NCBI GenBank assembly: GCA_034676125.1
Contig: JAUCCO010000002.1
Span: forward strand, 23,090 to 87,089
Direction of reading: 5' to 3'
Length of the DNA: 64,000 nt
Source: UBA6183 sp034676125
Lineage (GTDB): Bacteria > Bacteroidota > Bacteroidia > UKL13-3
Under the pieces are notes generated by a model that saw only the letters and a list, made by a program, of their open reading frames with translations, was not told the DNA's origin and did no database searches. Shown piece by piece: positions 16,636 to 25,210 of the stretch. The translations under genes and the position numbers were made by a program. Every line of letters begins with the position of its first letter. Within the stretch, counting starts at the first letter, position 1.

Positions 16636-18123
16636 TTAATTATTCTGTATAAAATTTACCGAAGCTTCAATATCTAAATACAAAGCCCTATCTGCTTTGT
16701 TAAATGATACATTTTTACGGAATTGTGCAACAAAAGTTTCTACAAAAGTCGATGATTTTGCTGGTCTGCGAAATTCTAAAGCTTGAGCAGCATTTAATAA
16801 TTCTATGGCCAATACGCGTTGGGTATTTTCTACCACTTTATAGCATTTTGTAGCAGCATTTGCTCCCATACTTACATGGTCTTCTTGGCCATTGCTACTA
16901 ACAATACTATCTACACTTGCAGGTGTACATAATTGTTTGCTTTGGCTAACAATACTTGCAGCGGTATATTGTGGAATCATAAAGCCAGAATTTAAACCTG
17001 GGTTTGGTGTTAAAAATGCGGGTAAATTTCTTAAACCTGCTATTAACTGAAAAGTTCTTCGCTCGCTAATACTGCCTAACTCTGCCACTGCAATTGCTAA
17101 AAAATCTAATACCAAAGCAAGTGGTTGGCCATGAAAGTTTCCACCGGATAAAATCAAGTCTTCATCAACAAAAATATTTGGATTATCGGTAACCGAATTC
17201 ATCTCCGTTTCTATAACTGATGCAGCGTATTCTATGGTATCATAGCTTGCACCATGTACTTGAGGTATACAACGGAAAGAATAAGGATCTTGTACTTGTA
17301 CTTTTAGTTGTTTTGTGATTTCGCTATCGGCCAATAATTCCCTAATTTGTTTAGCCGTTTCTAGTTGTCCTTTATGTGCACGTATTTGGTGTAGTTGTTC
17401 TGTAAATGGTTCAATTTTAGCATCAAATGCATCAATACTTACAGCTGAAATTTGGTTGGCATGTTTGTATAAATGTTGAGCAGTTAAAATATTATGTACG
17501 CCATAAGCCAACATAAATTGAGTTCCATTAATTAATGCTAATCCTTCTTTTGATTGAAGCGAAATAGGCTCAATTTTATGTTCATTTAAAATATCAATAC
17601 TTGGCACCCTATTCCAATTGCCATTTGTATTTTTCCATACCTCACCCAGACCTAATAATGGCAATGATAAGTGCGCAAGCGGAGCCAAATCACCACTAGC
17701 ACCTAACGAACCTTGTTGGTAAACTACAGGTAAAATATCGTTGTTAAAAAAGTAAATTAACCTATTAACCGTTATTAATTGCACACCGCTATGGCCATAA
17801 CTAAGTGATTGTATTTTTAATAACAACATGAGTTTAACCACGTCTCTTGGTACAAAATCTCCGGTGCCACAAGCGTGAGATAACAATAAGTTTTGTTGTA
17901 ATTGAGTTAAATCTGCATCAGAAATTTGTGTGTTGCACAAAGAACCAAAGCCAGTATTAATGCCATAAAAAACAGCATCTTTTTTACTCATTTTTTCATT
18001 TAAATAATCCCTACAAGCTGTGATTTTTTGTTCGGCTTGGTTTGATAAAACAAGTTGTTTTTCTGTTTTAATAATTAACGCTACTTCGGCTAACGTAAGC
18101 TGAGGGTTTATGTGATGATGCAT
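16636..18123 (-). CDS. hutH: Histidine ammonia-lyase
   Basis: 495 residues. It removes ammonia from histidine to give urocanate, the first step of histidine degradation. The prosthetic MIO group forms from Ala142-Ser143-Gly144 in GSLGASGDLAPLAHLSL, the same numbering as characterised HutH. Other conserved parts are YGINTGFGSL, FDAKIEPF, QDPYSFRCIPQVHGA, SVTDNPN and the C-terminal SSNGQEDHVSMG. It starts 13 nt after rocD, so the two form an amino-acid catabolic operon. No hutU or hutI is adjacent. Confidence 0.95.
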   Translation of the reverse strand: MHHHINPQLTLAEVALIIKTEKQLVLSNQAEQKITACRDYLNEKMSKKDAVFYGINTGFGSLCNTQISDADLTQLQQNLLLSHACGTGDFVPRDVVKLMLLLKIQSLSYGHSGVQLITVNRLIYFFNNDILPVVYQQGSLGASGDLAPLAHLSLPLLGLGEVWKNTNGNWNRVPSIDILNEHKIEPISLQSKEGLALINGTQFMLAYGVHNILTAQHLYKHANQISAVSIDAFDAKIEPFTEQLHQIRAHKGQLETAKQIRELLADSEITKQLKVQVQDPYSFRCIPQVHGASYDTIEYAASVIETEMNSVTDNPNIFVDEDLILSGGNFHGQPLALVLDFLAIAVAELGSISERRTFQLIAGLRNLPAFLTPNPGLNSGFMIPQYTAASIVSQSKQLCTPASVDSIVSSNGQEDHVSMGANAATKCYKVVENTQRVLAIELLNAAQALEFRRPAKSSTFVETFVAQFRKNVSFNKADRALYLDIEASVNFIQNN

Positions 18124-18136
18124 GTAAATTAACTAA

Positions 18137-19381
18137 TTATGCTAAGCCTAAAATGGTATGTTCAATAATGTCGCAAGCCTCATTTAACTGAGCTTCGTTA
18201 ATGGTAAGCGGAGGAGCAAATCTAATAATATCTCCATGTGTTTGCTTGGCTAATAATCCATTTTCTTTCATTGCTAAACACACATCGTATGCAGTTTTAT
18301 TTTCGCCATATGGTTTAATAATAATGGCATTTAAAAGTCCTTTACCACGCACCAATTCAACCAAATTTGTTTTGGCTTGAAGTTGTATCATTCTGTTGCG
18401 GAAAAGTTCCCCCATTTTGTAAGCATTATCTGCTAAATTTTCATCAATTAAAACTTTTAAAGCTTCCATGGCTACTGCACTTGCTAATGGATTTCCACCG
18501 TAAGTGCTGCCATGCTCGCCTGGTTTTATGGTTAGCATTACTTCATTGTTAGCCAATACTGCCGATATTGGTAAAACACCACCTGATAAAGCTTTGCCTA
18601 ATATTACTAAATCGGGTTTTACATCGTAATAATCGCAAGCAAGCATTTTACCTGTACGGCATAATCCAGTTTGCACTTCATCGGCAATCATTAACACATT
18701 ATATTGTGTACATAGCTTTCTTACACCTGCAATATATCCTTCATCTGGTACTACTACACCTGCTTCGCCTTGTATAGGTTCAAACATAAATGCAGCAATA
18801 TTTGGGTTGGCCTTAAATGCTTCTTCTAATGCTGTTAAATTATTGTACGGAATTAAACTAAATCCTGGCATAAAAGGACCAAAATTTAAAAAACTACTTG
18901 GATCGTTGCTTGATGAAATAGCAGACATGGTTCGGCCCCAAAAATTACCTTCCACAAATAAAATATGTGCTTGGTTTTCGGCAATACCTTTAACCGTGTA
19001 GCCCCATCGTCTAGCTAATTTTATAGCAGTTTCGCCTCCTTCAACCCCAGTATTCATGGGTAATACTTTATCATAACCAAATAAGTTGGTGATATACTTT
19101 TCGTATTCGCCTAATAAGTTATTATGAAAAGCGCGGCTGGTTAATGTTAATTTTTGTGCTTGGTTTGTTAATGCTTTTATGATGCGCGGGTGGCAGTGGC
19201 CTTGGTTTACGGCACTATATGCTGATAAAAAATCAAAATATTTTTTGCCTTCTACATCATACATAAAAATACCTTCGCCTTTATTAATAACTACAGGCAG
19301 CGGGTGGTAGTTATGTGCACCATGTTGGTCTTCTAAATCTATAAAATACTGTGGATTGTGATCTGTTTTTACCGAATTCAT
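18137..19381 (-). CDS. rocD: Ornithine--oxo-acid aminotransferase
   Basis: 414 residues, a class III PLP aminotransferase that converts ornithine to glutamate-5-semialdehyde. Seen: the start region LEDQHGAHNYHPLPVVI typical of OAT, GVEGGETAIKLARRWGY, FEPIQGEAGVVVPD, ADEVQTGLCRTG and the PLP lysine in ILGKALSGGVLP. ATG 19381 is chosen because a -7 box ends 4 nt before it; an alternative start six codons upstream would lie across that box. First gene of the rocD-hutH unit. Confidence 0.93.
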   Translation of the reverse strand: MNSVKTDHNPQYFIDLEDQHGAHNYHPLPVVINKGEGIFMYDVEGKKYFDFLSAYSAVNQGHCHPRIIKALTNQAQKLTLTSRAFHNNLLGEYEKYITNLFGYDKVLPMNTGVEGGETAIKLARRWGYTVKGIAENQAHILFVEGNFWGRTMSAISSSNDPSSFLNFGPFMPGFSLIPYNNLTALEEAFKANPNIAAFMFEPIQGEAGVVVPDEGYIAGVRKLCTQYNVLMIADEVQTGLCRTGKMLACDYYDVKPDLVILGKALSGGVLPISAVLANNEVMLTIKPGEHGSTYGGNPLASAVAMEALKVLIDENLADNAYKMGELFRNRMIQLQAKTNLVELVRGKGLLNAIIIKPYGENKTAYDVCLAMKENGLLAKQTHGDIIRFAPPLTINEAQLNEACDIIEHTILGLA

Positions 19382-19385
19382 GCGC

Positions 19386-19393
19386 CAAAAATA
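19386..19393 (-). promoter_or_regulatory. -7 promoter box TATTTTTG for rocD-hutH
   Basis: TATTTTTG on the minus strand, ending 4 nt from ATG 19381. The spacing equals that of four other genes here and implies a leaderless message. No TTG at the expected distance. Confidence 0.5.
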
Positions 19394-19478
19394 GGCCAAT
19401 TAACCCGTATATAAAAGTTAAGGGTTGTACTTTACATTAGTGGTAATTATGCAGTTTTTGTTAAACGTAATAAATAAA

Positions 19479-19510
19479 AAGCCGCAATAAACGGTTGTTT
19501 ATTGCGGCTT
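19479..19510 (-). terminator. Terminator of the OmpA-family gene
   Basis: A perfect 14-bp stem AAGCCGCAATAAAC / GTTTATTGCGGCTT with loop GGTT, followed on the minus strand by TTTTTATTTATTA. It is 25 nt past the stop of the gene at 19535. Confidence 0.85.
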
Positions 19511-19534
19511 ATACAATCTAAAATTTATGTTTAA

Positions 19535-20491
19535 TTATCTTCTATTTTTTTCTATCAACTTATACAATTCATCCAATTTTGGAGATAGTATAATTTCTGT
19601 TCTACGGTTTTTAGCACGTCCATCGGCTGTTTCGTTGCTTGCTTTAGGGTAAAACTCTGCTCTACCAGCAGCTTCTAAACGTTTTGGGTTTACATGATGC
19701 TCGTTACTTAATAAGCGCACAATACTTAAAGCCCTATCAGCACTTAACGACCAGTTGTCTTCGTACTTAGCAGTTTTAATTGGAATATTATCCGTGTGGC
19801 CTTCAATTAATACATCAATATCGGCATTTTTATTTAACACATCTGCTAATGTTTTAATGGCATCTAAACCTTTATCTTCAATTGCGGCACTGCCAGATTT
19901 AAACAATAATTTATCACTTAAAGAAACATATACTTTTCCGTTTTTCATTTCCACACTAATCTCATCAGATTTAAATGCCAATAATGCACGTTTTACGGTA
20001 TTGTTTAATGCGTTTAATAATGAATCTTGTTTATTGATTATACCTTGTAATTCTGATAATCTTTTTTCACGTGCTTCAAGCTCTTCTGCTTTTATTTTTA
20101 GTGCATTACTAAAACGTTCGGCATCATTTAAGCTACGTTTCATTAAGTCGTTATACTTTGCATTTAACTCTGCATATTGTGCTTTTAAATCGTTGTTTTT
20201 TTCTGTACAATCGTTGTATCTAGCGGTAAGTGCTTTGTAAAGTGAATCTAAGTAGCGGTATTCTACACCTCTTTGAGTTGTATCTTTATTAAATGCAACT
20301 GTTAAATCATTTAATGAATCGCGTTGGTTTAACGATTTTTTTAAACGTTTTGATGTAAAAAAATTATACGATTTTTCCTTAAAAGTTTGCGGATCATCAT
20401 AAATTGATTTTGGATAGTCTATTTGCCCGAAAGCCTTATTACAGAACAAAATTGCCGTTATTGCTAAGGTTGTAATTATAATTTTTTTCAT
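19535..20491 (-). CDS. OmpA-family peptidoglycan-binding protein with coiled coil
   Basis: 318 residues: a signal peptide (MKKIIITTLAITAILFCNKAFG), a long coiled coil (about 80-165, rich in Lys/Glu/Leu) and a C-terminal OmpA domain (about 185-300) with LLFKSGSAAIEDKG, DVLIEGHTDN and GRAEFYPKASNETADGRAKN, whose Asp and Arg bind diaminopimelate of peptidoglycan. It probably tethers the outer membrane or a periplasmic complex to the wall. A second protein of the same layout is encoded at 44654. It has its own terminator; an 8-bp inverted repeat lies upstream at 20553-20584. Confidence 0.88.
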   Translation of the reverse strand: MKKIIITTLAITAILFCNKAFGQIDYPKSIYDDPQTFKEKSYNFFTSKRLKKSLNQRDSLNDLTVAFNKDTTQRGVEYRYLDSLYKALTARYNDCTEKNNDLKAQYAELNAKYNDLMKRSLNDAERFSNALKIKAEELEAREKRLSELQGIINKQDSLLNALNNTVKRALLAFKSDEISVEMKNGKVYVSLSDKLLFKSGSAAIEDKGLDAIKTLADVLNKNADIDVLIEGHTDNIPIKTAKYEDNWSLSADRALSIVRLLSNEHHVNPKRLEAAGRAEFYPKASNETADGRAKNRRTEIILSPKLDELYKLIEKNRR

Positions 20492-20595
20492 ACTAAGCGC
20501 ATTTTTTATTAAGCCACAAATTTTAAATTATTATTGGTTTTATAAACGGGATAGTTATACGCAGCTAACATAGTATGTATAACTTAGTGAACAAA

Positions 20596-20625
20596 AAAAG
20601 CCCCGCAACAAGTTGCGAGGCTTTT
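20596..20625 (-). terminator. Terminator of secDF
   Basis: Stem AAAAGCC-C-CGCA / TGCG-A-GGCTTTT with one C-A mismatch, followed on the minus strand by T7 (TTTTTTTGTTC). It is 22 nt past the secDF stop. Confidence 0.85.
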
Positions 20626-20647
20626 AATTGGTTTAAGTTAATTAAGC

Positions 20648-23593
20648 TTATTCAGCTTTTTTCTTTTTATCAAAATCAATAACAATTGGTGTTGCAATAG
20701 CTACTGATGAGTATGTACCAAATAAAATACCTACAATTAATGCAAAGGTAAATCCTTTAATAATTTCGCCACCAAATATAAATAACACCATAGCTACTAA
20801 AAATACAGTTACTGACGTAATTACAGTACGGCTTAAAGTAATATTAAGCGCTTTGTTAATTACTAGGCTCTGTTCTTCTGTTTTATGGTTAGCTAAGTTT
20901 TCGCGAACACGATCAAACACTACCACAGTATCATTAATTGAGAAACCTATAATTGTTAAGATTGCTGCAATAAAGTTTTGATCAACCTCCATTGGGAAAG
21001 GCATTATTCCATCAAAAATAGAATACAAACCTAACATAATTAAAACGTCATGCATTAACGCAATAATTGCCCCAAGTGCATATTGCCATTTACGGAAACG
21101 AATTAAAATATATAAACCAATACCTATTAGTGCAATTATAGCTGCCCAAATAGAGGCTACCTTAATATCGTTTGCAATAGTTGGTCCTACTTTAGCCGAA
21201 CTTAAAATAGTAGTTTTAGCGCCTAATGCATTTAAACCTTCATTTAGTTTCGATTCAACTAAATCGCTCGTATTTGCACCAGTTTCATTAATTAAATACG
21301 TAGTAGTTATTTTGTATTTGTGGTCGTTACCGTATGTTTTAACCTCTGGTGCATTCTCAAATGGAGCAGTTAATTTCTCGCGAATCTCATTCTGATCCAT
21401 AGCTTTATCAAACTCTACTACATATGTCCATCCACCTTTAAAATCAACACCTAAGGTAAATCCTTTAGTAAATATTGAAATTAAACCTGCAACAATTAAT
21501 ACACTAGAAATGGTATAAAATTTAAATCTGCTTCCAACAAAGTTGTAATTTAAGTTTTGGAATAATCCTTTAGATAGGTTAGTAACATAATGTATCACTT
21601 TACCTTTCTCTAACTGCCACTCTGTAATTACACGTGCTAATAATACAGCAGTAAACATTGAAGATAATATACCAATAATTAAAGTAATAGCAAATCCTTG
21701 AACTGGGCCAGTACCAAAACTATACAATACAAAACCTGCTAATAAAGTTGTTAAGTTCGCATCAATAATTGATGTAGCTGCATTGGCATAACCATCAGCA
21801 ACTGCATTTTTTAAACTACGCGCATTGTGGGCAATCTCTTCTTTAATACGTTCGTTTATAAGTACGTTAGCATCCACTGCCATACCAATAGTTAACACAA
21901 TACCTGCAATACCCGGTAATGTTAGTGCGGCACCTAAACTGGCAAGTACACCTATTATAAAGAATATATTAGCAAGTACAGCCAAGTTAGCAATGTAACC
22001 ACTGTTACCGTAGTACACAACCATAAATATTAGAATTAAGATAGTAGCAATTACCATACTCCATAAACCTTGGTTAATACTTTGTGCACCTAAAGTTGGT
22101 CCTACAACTGCTTCCTCTACTATATGTGTAGGAGCAGGTAATTTACCAGCTTTTAATATGTTTGCTAAGTCACCTGCTTCTTCGCTAGTAAAGTTACCGT
22201 TAATAGAAGAGCGACCGTTTGGAATTTCGTTTTGAACATTTGGAGAAGAGTAAACTAATCCGTCTAATACTATTGCAATAGAACGACCAATATTTGCTTT
22301 AGTTAAATTTTTCCAAATTCTACCACCATCAGGGCTCATGTTCATGCTCACTTCAATTTCGCCACCTTGGCCAATATCTCTGCGTGCATCAATAACTTTA
22401 TCACCTTCTAGTTGCGGTCCACCGTTCATCGAAGTTTTAATAGCATGTAGCATTACAACATCTCCATTATCACCAACAGCTTTACTTTCCCATAAAAACT
22501 TAATGTTGTTAGGTAAAATATTTCTAACCTCTGGGCGGTCTAATAATGCATTAACTTTTGCTGTATCTCTAATAGATGACATACCACAAATTGAACCTCT
22601 TTCTGCCAACATACCTTTATCATCAGCATTTGGACGTAGTACTATAAATAGGGGGTTTTCTTTAGTAAAGTTTTCTATTTGTTTTTGGGTTGAGTCAGCT
22701 CCTAAAGCAGCAGTTGTATCTTTTGCTTTGTTTGAACCTGATAAGCCTGCTAATGCACTGCTAGTAGCAGTAGTATCTGTTACTACATTTTCAGTGCCTT
22801 CGTTAGTTTGGGTTGATGCATTTGATTTTGCTAAAATATTATTAGCATCAGATAAGTATTTAAATGCTTCTGGATTTGTAAATGTCTCATAAAACTCAAG
22901 CTTTGCTGAACCTTGTAATAATTTACGAACACGCACAGGATTATCAACACCAGGTAGCTCTACTAATATACGTCCGCTACCTTCTAATTTTTGAATGTTA
23001 GGTTGTGTAACACCAAATTTATCAATACGTGCACGTAATATTTGAAACGACCTATCAATTGCTTGTTCAGTTTCTTGACGGATGTAGGTAATTACTTCGG
23101 CATTAGTTGAAGATGGCTTTACCAAATCTTTGTTGGTTTGGTTAGCAAATATTACAGCTAATTTTCCTTCAGGAGCTACTTCTGCGTATGTTTCTTCAAA
23201 AAGTGTAACAAAGTCTTTCTGACTAGTTTTCATCTTTTCAGTTGTAACTTGAATGCTCTTGTTAAATGCAGCATCTGTGTTGTTGTTTGATAATGATTTG
23301 ATTAAATCACCTATCGAAACTTCTAAAGTTACGTTCATTCCACCTTGCAAATCTAGGCCTAAATTTAACTCACGCTCTTTACACTCAAGGTACGTAAATT
23401 TTTTAAATCCTAAGTTTACTAATGGCTCGCGAGCAATCGAATCTAAATATGCTCTTTCTTTAACAACATCGCCATTGGCAAACTCTTTTGCCGCTTGTTC
23501 TGCTCGGTAGGTAAACCAGGTAAATGATAGCTGGAATATGCATACTACCGTAAGTGCGATTGCGAATAACTTAATTGCGCCTTTACTTTTCAT
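20648..23593 (-). CDS. secDF: Fused protein translocase subunit SecDF
   Basis: 981 residues, SecD and SecF in one chain, a common arrangement in Bacteroidota. It uses the proton gradient to pull preproteins out of SecYEG into the periplasm. Seen: an N-terminal helix, LGLDLQGGMNVTLEVS (SecD P1), DRSFQILRARIDKFGV, the SecD membrane block with GIAGIVLTIGMAVDANVLI, and the SecF block with LGVDFKGGWTYVVEF and FSINDTVVVFDRVRENL. An Ala/Thr/Ser-rich insert of about 60 residues (about 260-320) interrupts the P1 domain. Promoter and terminator are both visible, so it is monocistronic. Confidence 0.96.
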   Translation of the reverse strand: MKSKGAIKLFAIALTVVCIFQLSFTWFTYRAEQAAKEFANGDVVKERAYLDSIAREPLVNLGFKKFTYLECKERELNLGLDLQGGMNVTLEVSIGDLIKSLSNNNTDAAFNKSIQVTTEKMKTSQKDFVTLFEETYAEVAPEGKLAVIFANQTNKDLVKPSSTNAEVITYIRQETEQAIDRSFQILRARIDKFGVTQPNIQKLEGSGRILVELPGVDNPVRVRKLLQGSAKLEFYETFTNPEAFKYLSDANNILAKSNASTQTNEGTENVVTDTTATSSALAGLSGSNKAKDTTAALGADSTQKQIENFTKENPLFIVLRPNADDKGMLAERGSICGMSSIRDTAKVNALLDRPEVRNILPNNIKFLWESKAVGDNGDVVMLHAIKTSMNGGPQLEGDKVIDARRDIGQGGEIEVSMNMSPDGGRIWKNLTKANIGRSIAIVLDGLVYSSPNVQNEIPNGRSSINGNFTSEEAGDLANILKAGKLPAPTHIVEEAVVGPTLGAQSINQGLWSMVIATILILIFMVVYYGNSGYIANLAVLANIFFIIGVLASLGAALTLPGIAGIVLTIGMAVDANVLINERIKEEIAHNARSLKNAVADGYANAATSIIDANLTTLLAGFVLYSFGTGPVQGFAITLIIGILSSMFTAVLLARVITEWQLEKGKVIHYVTNLSKGLFQNLNYNFVGSRFKFYTISSVLIVAGLISIFTKGFTLGVDFKGGWTYVVEFDKAMDQNEIREKLTAPFENAPEVKTYGNDHKYKITTTYLINETGANTSDLVESKLNEGLNALGAKTTILSSAKVGPTIANDIKVASIWAAIIALIGIGLYILIRFRKWQYALGAIIALMHDVLIMLGLYSIFDGIMPFPMEVDQNFIAAILTIIGFSINDTVVVFDRVRENLANHKTEEQSLVINKALNITLSRTVITSVTVFLVAMVLFIFGGEIIKGFTFALIVGILFGTYSSVAIATPIVIDFDKKKKAE

Positions 23594-23648
23594 CTTTATA
23601 TGTTAGTGTTATAATTTATTTTGCTGGTGTATAATGTTGCAAAGCGGG

Positions 23649-23679
23649 CAAATATAAACGCTGTATCATATTTATACAA
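23649..23679 (-). promoter_or_regulatory. Promoter TTG-N20-TATATTTG for secDF
   Basis: Minus strand: TTG at 23679-23677, 20 nt, TATATTTG at 23656-23649. The predicted leader to ATG 23593 is about 50 nt. Confidence 0.65.
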
Positions 23680-23756
23680 CCTTTATTAATAATCTATTTA
23701 AGTGTTGATAAACAGTAGCTTTGCTCATTTTGCCCCGTAATTGGGCAGAAAATTGA

Positions 23757-24371
23757 CTAAAGTCTGCACCTAAAATGGTCTTCAATCATTTTTAAACTAT
23801 TGTTAAAATTGCTATTATTAATGATAATTATATCGGCTTGTGCCTTATAAGGTTCAAGATATTTTCTGTATGCCGGCATTACATGATTGGTCCATTGGTA
23901 TTGAACAAAATCTGCTGGTATATTTCTTTCTAAAGTATCGCGTTTTAACCTACGTTGCAGTTGAATTTCTTCATTTGCTTCTATAAATATTTTAAGGTTA
24001 AATTGATTTGATATGTCTTCTCTATAAAAAATAAATAATCCCTCAATAATTACAATAGGCGCAGGCTTAAATGTTAGCCAATCACCCATTTGGTTTTCGT
24101 GCTGGAAACGATATTCTCTTCTTTTAACCTCTTGTCCGTTGGCTAATTTAACTATATCCGACATAAATGCATCCAAGTCAATACAATCAGGTAAGTCGTA
24201 ATTTATATGTCCGTTTTCATCTTTGGTTTGATCAGTACTTGGCCTATAATAATTGTCTTGAGATAAAATACATACTTCCTCCGTATTAAAAATATTTCCA
24301 ATCTCTCGTAAAAAACTTGTTTTACCACTTGCACTTCCGCCAGATATACCTACTAAGTATGGTTTGCTCAT
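23757..24371 (-). CDS. udk: Uridine kinase
   Basis: 204 residues, P-loop kinase of pyrimidine salvage (uridine/cytidine to UMP/CMP). The P-loop is GISGGSASGKTSF (residues 8-20), followed by LSQDNYYRP, the substrate region INYDLPDCIDLDAFM, VIIEGLFIFY and the RRLKRDTLERNI lid. Length matches the family. It is separate from secDF by 163 bp. Confidence 0.9.
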   Translation of the reverse strand: MSKPYLVGISGGSASGKTSFLREIGNIFNTEEVCILSQDNYYRPSTDQTKDENGHINYDLPDCIDLDAFMSDIVKLANGQEVKRREYRFQHENQMGDWLTFKPAPIVIIEGLFIFYREDISNQFNLKIFIEANEEIQLQRRLKRDTLERNIPADFVQYQWTNHVMPAYRKYLEPYKAQADIIIINNSNFNNSLKMIEDHFRCRL

Positions 24372-24478
24372 TGTAATTTCAACGCTTAAAATTTATTGCA
24401 ATTAGCCACTTTGATTTAAATATTACAAGAATTAATATGTTTAATCGTCATTTCACCGATATATAAGGAATATCTACC

Positions 24479-24523
24479 GAAACTTTTAGCGTGTTGGAAA
24501 CTTTTATTGTGCAAATAGTTTCC
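24479..24523. promoter_or_regulatory. Candidate TetR operator (three GAAACT half sites)
   Basis: GAAACTTTTA occurs twice in direct repeat (24479-24488 and 24497-24506, 18 bp apart), and GGAAACT (24496-24502) forms an inverted repeat with AGTTTCC (24517-24523). All lie 18-62 bp upstream of the tetR -7 box. This is where an autoregulating TetR repressor would bind. Inference from position and symmetry. Confidence 0.45.
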
Positions 24524-24540
24524 TGTTGATTTTTTTGGAT

Positions 24541-24548
24541 TACTTTTG
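24541..24548 (+). promoter_or_regulatory. -7 promoter box TACTTTTG for the efflux operon
   Basis: TACTTTTG (TAnnTTTG), 18 nt before the tetR ATG. No consensus TTG at N17-23. It would drive tetR-tolC-hlyD-RND. Confidence 0.55.
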
Positions 24549-24566
24549 CGCAGTTAAAATTAAATA

Positions 24567-25184
24567 ATGAGTGAAGTAAAAGATAAAATATTAACCGAGG
24601 CTGAATTATTATTTATGCGTTACGGCTTTAAAAGCATAACCATGGATGATGTAGCACGTGAAATTGGTGTATCGAAAAAAACGTTATACCAATTTTTTGC
24701 TGATAAAAACGATTTGGTGAGCCAATGTGTTGAGCATTATTTAGACACCATGAACAACATTTGTACTAATGTAGTTAATAATAAAAAGCTAGATGCTATT
24801 GAGGTAATCATACAAATTTCTGAGCAAATGAGTGTTATTATTCGTCAAGTAAACCCAAGTAGCATGTTTGATTTAAAAAAATACTTTAAACCAAGTTGGG
24901 ATAAATTAGAGGCAGATAGAAAAAGCTATATCAAACAAACTGTTATTAATAATTTAAATTTTGGTATCAAAAGTGGTTTGTATCATAACGATTTGGACCC
25001 CGAAATTGTAAGTAGGATATATATTTATTTAATTGGTTTTTTAACCGACCCTGATAATTACGATTCTGCTGAAATGGATATTAAAACCTTGCATTTAGAT
25101 ATTGTAAAATATCATTTACGTAGCATTTGCACTCCTAAAGGATTACAAGTGCTTAACACAAATTTAAATAGCTTAAAGAAATAA
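24567..25184 (+). CDS. TetR/AcrR family transcriptional regulator
   Basis: 205 residues. The N-terminal helix-turn-helix (about 8-55) reads ILTEAELLFMRYGFKSITMD and DVAREIGVSKKTLYQFFADK, a clear TetR_N. The C-terminal domain is helical and unassigned, as usual for ligand-binding parts. First gene of an efflux operon (tolC starts 26 nt later), so it probably represses the pump and itself. The half-site cluster upstream fits that role. Confidence 0.93.
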   Translation: MSEVKDKILTEAELLFMRYGFKSITMDDVAREIGVSKKTLYQFFADKNDLVSQCVEHYLDTMNNICTNVVNNKKLDAIEVIIQISEQMSVIIRQVNPSSMFDLKKYFKPSWDKLEADRKSYIKQTVINNLNFGIKSGLYHNDLDPEIVSRIYIYLIGFLTDPDNYDSAEMDIKTLHLDIVKYHLRSICTPKGLQVLNTNLNSLKK

Positions 25185-25210
25185 TTTTTAAAAATAACAA
25201 TCAAATAAAT

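Noticed and set aside
16636..19381. A complete histidine-utilisation operon
   Set aside because: Only hutH is present; rocD is ornithine metabolism and no hutU, hutI or true hutG is adjacent.
19755..20240. A 161-codon open frame antisense to the OmpA-family gene
   Set aside because: Shadow of the coiled-coil codon pattern; no start context or family features.
22338..22892. A 184-codon open frame antisense to secDF
   Set aside because: It lies wholly opposite conserved secDF sequence and its translation has no domain-like pattern.
23727..23751. TGCCC / GGGCA hairpin downstream of udk
   Set aside because: Only a 5-bp stem with no T-tract on the relevant strand.
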